Below the pieces are notes generated by a model that saw only the letters and a program-made list of their open reading frames with translations, was not told the DNA's origin and did not search any database. A stretch of DNA of 64,000 nt from Cherax quadricarinatus (Eukaryota; Arthropoda; Malacostraca; Decapoda; Parastacidae): the NCBI RefSeq assembly GCF_038502225.1, contig NW_027196400.1, positions 20,001-84,000 on the forward strand, given 5' to 3'. This document shows positions 56,001 to 64,000 of the stretch, piece by piece (within the stretch, counting starts at the first letter, position 1; every line of letters begins with the position of its first letter). Made by a program: the position numbers and the translations under genes.

Positions 56001-58828
56001 ACTGGTTGATGGATGAAGACCCGGTATATATTACCTGGCACTGGTTGATGGATGAAGACCCGGTATATATTACCTGGCACTGGTTGATGGATGAAGACCC
56101 GGTATATATTACCTGGCACTGGTTGATGGATGAAGACCCGGTATATATTACCTGGCACTGGTTGATGGATGAAGACCCGGTATATATTACCTGGCACTGG
56201 TTGATGGATGAAGACCCGGTATATATTACCTGGCACTGGTTGATGGATGAAGACCCGGTATATATTACCTGGCACTGGTTGATGGATGAAGACCCGGTAT
56301 ATATTACCTGGCACTGGTTGATGGATGAAGACCCGGTATATATTACCTGGCACTGGTTGATGGATGAAGACCCGGTATATATTACCTGGCACTGGTTGAT
56401 GGATGAAGACCCGGTATATATTACCTGGCACTGGTTGATGGATGAAGACCCGGTATATATTACCTGGCACTGGTTGATGGATGAAGACCCGGTATATATT
56501 ACCTGGCACTGGTTGATGGATGAAGACCCGGTATATATTACCTGGCACTGGTTGATGGATGAAGACCCGGTATATATTACCTGGCACTGGTTGATGGATG
56601 AAGACCCGGTATATATTACCTGGCACTGGTTGATGGATGAAGACCCGGTATATATTACCTGGCACTGGTTGATGGATGAAGACCCGGTATATATTACCTG
56701 GCACTGGTTGATGGATGAAGACCCGGTATATATTACCTGGCACTGGTTGATGGATGAAGACCCGGTATATATTACCTGGCACTGGTTGATGGATGAAGAC
56801 CCGGTATATATTACCTGGCACTGGTTGATGGATGAAGACCCGGTATATATTACCTGGCACTGGTTGATGGATGAAGACCCGGTATATATTACCTGGCACT
56901 GGTTGATGGATGAAGACCCGGTATATATTACCTGGCACTGGTTGATGGATGAAGACCCGGTATATATTACCTGGCACTGGTTGATGGATGAAGACCCGGT
57001 ATATATTACCTGGCACTGGTTGATGGATGAAGACCCGGTATATATTACCTGGCACTGGTTGATGGATGAAGACCCGGTATATATTACCTGGCACTGGTTG
57101 ATGGATGAAGACCCGGTATATATTACCTGGCACTGGTTGATGGATGAAGACCCGGTATATATTACCTGGCACTGGTTGATGGATGAAGACCCGGTATATA
57201 TTACCTGGCACTGGTTGATGGATGAAGACCCGGTATATATTACCTGGCACTGGTTGATGGATGAAGACCCGGTATATATTACCTGGCACTGGTTGATGGA
57301 TGAAGACCCGGTATATATTACCTGGCACTGGTTGATGGATGAAGACCCGGTATATATTACCTGGCACTGGTTGATGGATGAAGACCCGGTATATATTACC
57401 TGGCACTGGTTGATGGATGAAGACCCGGTATATATGACCTGGCACTGGTTGATGGATGAAGACCCGGTATATATTACCTGGCACTGGTTGATGGATGAAG
57501 AGTATATATTACCTGGCCGGTATATATTACCTGGCACTGGTTGATGGATGAAGACCCGGTATATATTACCTGGCACTGGTTGATGGATGAAGACCCGGTA
57601 TATATTACCTGGCACTGGTTGATGGATGAAGACCCGGTATATATTACCTGGCACTGGTTGATGGATGAAGACCCGGTATATATTACCTGGCACTGGTTGA
57701 TGGATGAAGACCCGGTATATATTACCTGGCACTGGTTGATGGATGAAGACCCGGTATATATTACCTGGCACTGGTTGATGGATGAAGACCCGGTATATAT
57801 TACCTGGCACTGGTTGATGGATGAAGACCCGGTATATATTACCTGGCACTGGTTGATGGATGAAGACTGGTTGATGGATGAAGACCCGGTATATATTACC
57901 TGGCACTGGTTGATGGATGAAGACCCGGTATATATTACCTGGCACTGGTTGATGGATGAAGACCCGGTATATATTACCTGGCACTGGTTGATGGATGAAG
58001 ACCCGGTATATATTACCTGGCACTGGTTGATGGATGAAGACCCGGTATATATTACCTGGCACTGGTTGATGGATGAAGACCCGGTATATATTACCTGGCA
58101 CTGGTTGATGGATGAAGACCCGGTATATATTACCTGGCACTGGTTGATGGATGAAGACCCGGTATATATTACCTGGCACTGGTTGATGGATGAAGACCCG
58201 GTATATATTACCTGGCACTGGTTGATGGATGAAGACCCGGTATATATTACCTGGCACTGGTTGATGGATGAAGACCCGGTATATATTACCTGGCACTGGT
58301 TGATGGATGAAGACCCGGTATATATTACCTGGCACTGGTTGATGGATGAAGACCCGGTATATATTACCTGGCACTGGTTGATGGATGAAGACCCGGTATA
58401 TATTACCTGGCACTGGTTGATGGATGAAGACCCGGTATATATTACCTGGCACTGGTTGATGGATGAAGACCCGGTATATATTACCTGGCACTGGTTGATG
58501 GATGAAGACCCGGTATATATTACCTGGCACTGGTTGATGGATGAAGACCCGGTATATATTACCTGGCACTGGTTGATGGATGAAGACCCGGTATATATTA
58601 CCTGGCACTGGTTGATGGATGAAGACCCGGTATATATTACCTGGCACTGGTTGATGGATGAAGACCCGGTATATATTACCTGGCACTGGTTGATGGATGA
58701 AGACCCGGTATATATTACCTGGCACTGGTTGATGGATGAAGACCCGGTATATATTACCTGGCACTGGTTGATGGATGAAGACCCGGTATATATTACCTGG
58801 CACTGGTTGATGGATGAAGACCCGGTAT
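53066..58828. repeat. 39-bp satellite B, about 148 units, 5.8 kb
   Basis: The unit contains TATATTACCTGGCACTGGTT and GATGGATGAAGACCCGG. Unit ATGs at 53084 and 57491 are 113 x 39 bp apart; 57544 to 57856 is 8 x 39, and 57874 to 58810 is 24 x 39. I saw one internal substitution (near 57435), one rearranged unit (57500-57540) and one 18-bp partial unit (57856-57873). The array is otherwise invariant. It is unrelated in sequence to satellite A despite equal period. Long frames on both strands are artefacts. Confidence 0.97.
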
Positions 58829-60439
<1,611 letters not shown>

Positions 60440-62090
60440 CCCATTTAAGGAAATTCTCTATTGTTTATCTGTCATCCATGCCTCTATCCAGATTTTTTTC
60501 TATCGTATTACGTGTGCCTCTACTTTCCTCAACAATTTCCGATGTGGAACTCTGTCAAAGCCTTACTGAACTCCATATACACAATATCATATTCATTACC
60601 ATGAGTTACCTCCTCAAATACCTTAGTGAAAAAAAATAGTAAATTCATTAGGTAGGAACGCTTCTTTGCAAAACCGTGCTGAGATATATTGATCAGGAAA
60701 TGTGCCTCGGCAATTATTCCATCAGTTTTCCCACAATGGAGGTTAGGGTAATTGGTCTATAATTCGAGGCCAAGAACCTGACTCGTGCTTCGTAGACAGG
60801 TACCACATCTCTCATTTTCCACTTATTTGGCACAATGTCTGCATGTAGTGATATGTTGAAAAGACTTGTCAGTTGTTTGTTAAGTTTCTCCTTACATTTC
60901 TTTATAACCCTTGAGAACAGATCATCAGGGTCCGCGGATTTGTGAGGTTTAAATCTATCTACGGAGAACTATGTCACTAGTGACTTTGATCGTGCACAAC
61001 TTATTTTCATCCTGAGCTATATAATCTTTCTTTAGTTCTGTAATTTTTCTAGTATCTTCCTGCATAAAAGATGAGAGGAAATAAATGATGAAAAGTGTAC
61101 TAATTTCTTTGTCACTGTCGGTTAGTTGACCTAAGCAACTTGTTCCTAACTTACCTCTATATATCTGAAAGAAACCTTTCGGATTAATCATGGAATCCCT
61201 TGCGGCTTTATCTTCATAATCTCTTTAGACGTTTCATATTCTTTCTTTTAATTTTTATTTTTAATTGAATATATTGATTCCATAAGTGCGCCTCTTCCCC
61301 TTTCCTTCGCCTGTAGATGCCTTTCTTTTCACCAACGAGATGTTTAAATCTTTTGTTTATCCATTTTAGGGTAATTTTTGTTTGATTTAATATCACTATT
61401 TGGAACATAAGAAGACTGAGTAACTTGCACTTTGCTTTGAAAAATTTCATAATGGCATTCAATACTGTCTACCTGACCCACAAGGTAGATCAGTTAGATC
61501 ACACCAGTTTACACCACCCAGGTAATTTCTTAGTCCTATGATCGCTTTTCCCAAGCTCATCTTTACCTTCAAGATTATTAATTAGTGATTCCTTGTTGGC
61601 AAGAACCAAGTCAAGCAGGATATTTCCTTTATTTGGTTCAGGCACAAACTGTTTTAAAAAATACTCCTGGATCGTATCAACAAAGTTGGTAGATTCAAAT
61701 TTCTCTGTCAAATTGCTCCAGTCAGTTTCTCTATAGTTAAAATCTGCTTTTAGCACAACATTTTCGTATAAAGATGTTTCATGAATTTCGTCCCATAGTT
61801 TGCTGCACTCCCTGTTAAGGTTTGGAGGGTCTGTAAACATACCCAAGATTTGTTGTTCACGACCCTCGAGAAACTGCAGCCAAACAGATTCAGTGTCCGA
61901 CTCTTCTAATTATTATGTATGGTATAACGCAACAGTTTAAATCATCTTTGACATACAATGCCGCTCCTCCACCTTTTCCGTTGACCATATCAGTGTGGAA
62001 TAATTTATAGTCTTGTATGTCGCAATCAGGAAGCATTTCTCTTTCAGGTTGAACCATGAGCAATAATATCTATGCTTCCTTGACATGGAA
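60440..62090 (-). pseudogene. decayed CR1-like LINE, endonuclease to mid-RT
   Basis: On the minus strand, from about 62090: an endonuclease part (GKGGGAALYVKDDLNCC), then the frame 61846-61499 with PPNLNRECSKLWDEI, the GDFN equivalent mutated to KADFN, FLKQFVPEPNKGN and LDLVLANKESLINNL; these align with residues about 124-270 of the intact ORF2 at 3989-6925. The frames 61462-61214 (KWINKRFKHLVGEKKGIYRR) and 61191-60955 (NPKGFFQIYRGKLG) continue the linker. Down to about 60440 there are RT blocks equivalent to NYRPISLTSIVGKL and the FSKAF motif. Multiple stops and frameshifts; 3' part missing. Clearly older than the intact copy. Confidence 0.85.
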
Positions 62091-62097
62091 TTAATCT

Positions 62098-62200
62098 TAG
62101 CTCGTCTCTTATTTCTTACGTTCCTTTTTTCTTAAGCTCCTTATTTCTTATGCTCCTTATTTCTCACGTTCCTTATTTCTTACACTCCTAATGTTAGTAT
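62098..62200. repeat. degenerate CTTATTTCTTACGTTC repeat
   Basis: About six imperfect copies of a 16-17 bp pyrimidine-rich unit (CTTATTTCTTATGCTC, CTTATTTCTCACGTTC). Confidence 0.75.
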
Positions 62201-62329
62201 AGTGAACTTTCAAAAAAAGTTAAACATTCGTTACACTCTGTCTCTGTTAACTATTTTCATTATATATATTACTAACTTTATGATGAACACTGTCTTTTGA
62301 ACATATTGCTGAGGAATCTTGGCAGTTTT
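62201..62329. other. unique AT-rich spacer
   Basis: Nothing recognised. Confidence 0.5.
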
Positions 62330-62792
62330 TGCCGATTTCGTCCCTGGTGCTGCAACTTATTTGTTAAAGAATGAGGGACTTGGCTTCTTCAGTCCAGTAC
62401 AGAGATGAACGGTGGAAGATAAAAAGGAGTTTGAGGCAACCAGTCTTCAGCCCGGAGTCGATGTGTTCAGTCCATCAGTCTTGATGGAGAAGTGTCTTAC
62501 ATACTGCATTAAGGTGAGTTGAAGTAGTGGAAGGCGGGGTCACTAGTGGAAAAATCCACTACTATAAGTAGGTCATGCCTGTAGCTTAGGCAAGCTTTCA
62601 AGAATTCCATGTATCAGGATACCAGGATGTTGCTGCGTCTGACAAACACAGACTGAGGGACCGATTACCTCATACTCCTCCCCACCTTTCACTGTTTTTC
62701 TCTGTATTGGACAAAAGAAGCCACTGGCTGGCTAAACGTCTCCACAATGAAGATTCCCAAATGTTGCAAAGTGTCTCATTCTTCAACCTGTA
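62330..62792 (+). mobile_element. Penelope-type noncoding end, degenerate
   Basis: The last 95 bp read AGAAGCCACTGGCTGGCTAA, then ACGTCTCCACAATGAAGATT, then TGTTGCAAAGTGTCTCATTC. This follows the same order as the other candidates: AAG, a small GCCA...TGGC stem-loop, an (A)AACG string, then an ACAATAAA-like block and TGTTGCA. TAGTGGA-AAAA-TCCACTA at 62544-62561 is a small hairpin. No ORF is present. The family link is inferred; the left boundary is uncertain. Confidence 0.45.
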
Positions 62793-63345
62793 CCACATCC
62801 ATCATCTTGGCTCTCCATGTTTCGGGACCCCCATGTGGCTCCAGGTTTTCCCAGTCGATCTCCCTGTGGTTGAAATCGCCCATTACCAGTAACTTTGCTC
62901 TGCTCGAGTGAGCTCTTCTTGCCACCTCAGCCAGTGTGTCCACCATCACCCTGTTGTTTTCTTCATACTCCTCTCTTGGCCTCCTGCAGTTCTGTGGTGG
63001 GTTATACATCACACCAATGACTACTTTATATTCTCCGGACTGAATTGTACCTACAATGTAGTCTCTTTCTCCAATCATGTCCATGCCTTCCATTTGCTCA
63101 AATCCCCATCGGTGTTTTATGAGCAGTGCAACCCCTCCTCCCCCTCTACTTCTATCTTTCCTCAGGATCTGATATCCCGTTGGGAAGATTGTGTCTGTTA
63201 TTGTCTCAGCGAGTTTTGTTTCTGTGACTGCTATGATGTCTAGGGATTTTTCACTGATTCTTTCGTTCCACTCCTCAGGTTTATTCATTATTCCATCCGC
63301 GTTTGTGTACCAAACTTTCAGTTTCTTTTCTATCATTGTGGTCAT
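62793..63345 (-). pseudogene. LINE ORF2 endonuclease fragment
   Basis: From a minus-strand ATG at 63345 (TMIEKKLKVWYTNADGIMN) an APE-type endonuclease runs for about 185 codons: YTNADG, AVTETKLAE (catalytic Glu), GYQILRKDRSRGGGGVALL, VIGVMYNPPQN and LLVMGDFNHREIDW (GDFN metal-binding motif). It breaks off after WRAKMMDVVQ at the junction with the Penelope-type fragment. The frame is open further upstream to 63831, but that part overlaps ORF1 in another frame. RT is absent. It may belong to the same family as the 16613 LINE, whose endonuclease is missing, so the two cannot be compared directly. Confidence 0.82.
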
Positions 63346-63530
63346 GCAAGAATATTGGGGTTGGGGGAGCGAGAGCCTTGGTGGGGGCCTATATGGGGCT
63401 GTGGTGTTGGTGGGGTTTGTGATGATGGGGGTGGGGTCAGAATGCCCATAAGGGACAGCTGTTGGGGTGAGGTTTTTGATATGGGGGTTGGTGGCAGAGG
63501 GAACAGTGAGTGGGTTGTAGTATAGGTTGC

Positions 63531-64000
63531 TCAGTTGCGTTGGGAATGTCGCGGTTGGAGTCTTTTGGTGGGAGGTTCTGTGGGGTGTGTTTTCCCTTCC
63601 TCCTGTGTCTGGGTCCTGCTCATTTTCGTCATTGCCTCTCGTTCCTCCTTGTGTCTCTGTACCCTCTCTTTCAGTGTAGTCCTTTCTTCTTGTATTCTGT
63701 CGCGGTCGAGGTATACTCTCTGGTACCCCTGTTTGTCCCTCAGTCTTGCTTTCTCTTGCAGAATCCTGGTTCGAACTGATTCTTCCTTGAAAGTTACTCT
63801 GACAGGCCGTATCCTTCCACTCGCAAACCACCCAATTCTCTGAAAATTTGTCACCTGGGTCATATAGCCCTCACCTATTGTTTTCATGATGCCTTCAATC
63901 ATTTTTTTTCTCCTCCTGTTTTATTTCTTCAAAGTTGTCCCCCTTGGCTTCTTGGAGCCCGTACACAAAAACTGACCTCGCCCTTTCCTCCTCCCACTGA
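63531..64000 (-). CDS. LINE ORF1-like protein, partial at window edge
   Basis: Minus strand, entering from beyond 64000: SVFVYGLQEAKGDNFEEI, then after an A8 run (63901-63909) the 123-codon frame 63902-63531 with VTNFQRIGWFASGRIRPVRV, FKEESVRTRILQEKARL, VYLDRDRIQEERTTLKERVQ and a polar tail. The order (beta-strand VFVYGL, then RP-VRVTF, then the Asp-rich YLDRD) recalls the RRM plus C-terminal domain of LINE ORF1 RNA-binding proteins. The two parts lie in different frames across the A8 run, so a one-base slip there has probably broken the gene. It ends 186 bp before the ORF2 ATG. Confidence 0.55.

Overview
This window is repeat-rich animal DNA with no recognisable host gene, rRNA, tRNA or CRISPR. 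The organism is inferred to be a decapod crustacean, probably a crayfish. The evidence is the set of dispersed repeats, which match families I remember as abundant in crayfish genomes: a LINE whose 3' end reads GGTGAGTAC followed by (CA)n, a CR1-type LINE ending in TTCTTATG repeats, a short SINE ending in TAA repeats, and inverted elements containing CGAAACG. That assignment rests on recall, not on a search.

Roughly 30 kb (nearly half the window) is tandem repeat in about a dozen unrelated arrays: 26 bp (1-382), 45 bp (1212-1660), 49/45 bp (12.67-13.87 kb, with an outlier block at 15.4 kb), 124 bp and 61 bp (21.8-23.8 kb), 27 bp (27.3 kb), 39 bp (28.45-39.57 kb, about 285 units), 31 bp (39.6-41.1 kb), 32 bp (41.25-42.5 kb), 16/17 bp purine-rich (43.0-48.7 kb), and a second, unrelated 39 bp array (53.07-58.83 kb, about 148 units). 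The very long open frames over these arrays exist because unit lengths are multiples of three or because one strand lacks stop triplets. I do not call them genes.

The rest is mostly mobile DNA. The best-preserved element is a full-length CR1-like LINE at 2900-7080, with an intact esterase-type ORF1 and an intact 978-residue endonuclease-reverse transcriptase ORF2. It is inserted inside an older minus-strand LINE whose two halves flank it. Decayed relatives lie at 7209-8110, 52532-52672 and 60440-62090. A second LINE family occupies 16613-19800 (two plus-strand copies joined through CA microsatellites), 2592-2899/7081-7160 and 42785-42912. Other RT-bearing LINE pieces are at 19801-21787, 49165-50172, 50173-51215 and 62793-64000. 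A BEL/Pao-type polyprotein remnant is at 8111-10497. A Mutator-like transposase pseudogene is at 24667-27114, split by a SINE with a 14-bp target duplication. Three minus-strand copies of a tRNA-like SINE are at 14.8, 15.6 and 23.9 kb.

The least expected signal is a set of short elements around 7.8, 14.4, 51.25, 52.8 and 62.7 kb. Each carries a small hairpin followed by a CGAAACG-like string, resembling the hammerhead-like core of Penelope-like elements. Two of them are inverted dimers. There is no operon-like logic here: the 'genes' are retroelement and transposase ORFs serving their own mobility, and the window looks like satellite-rich, probably heterochromatic, intergenic DNA.
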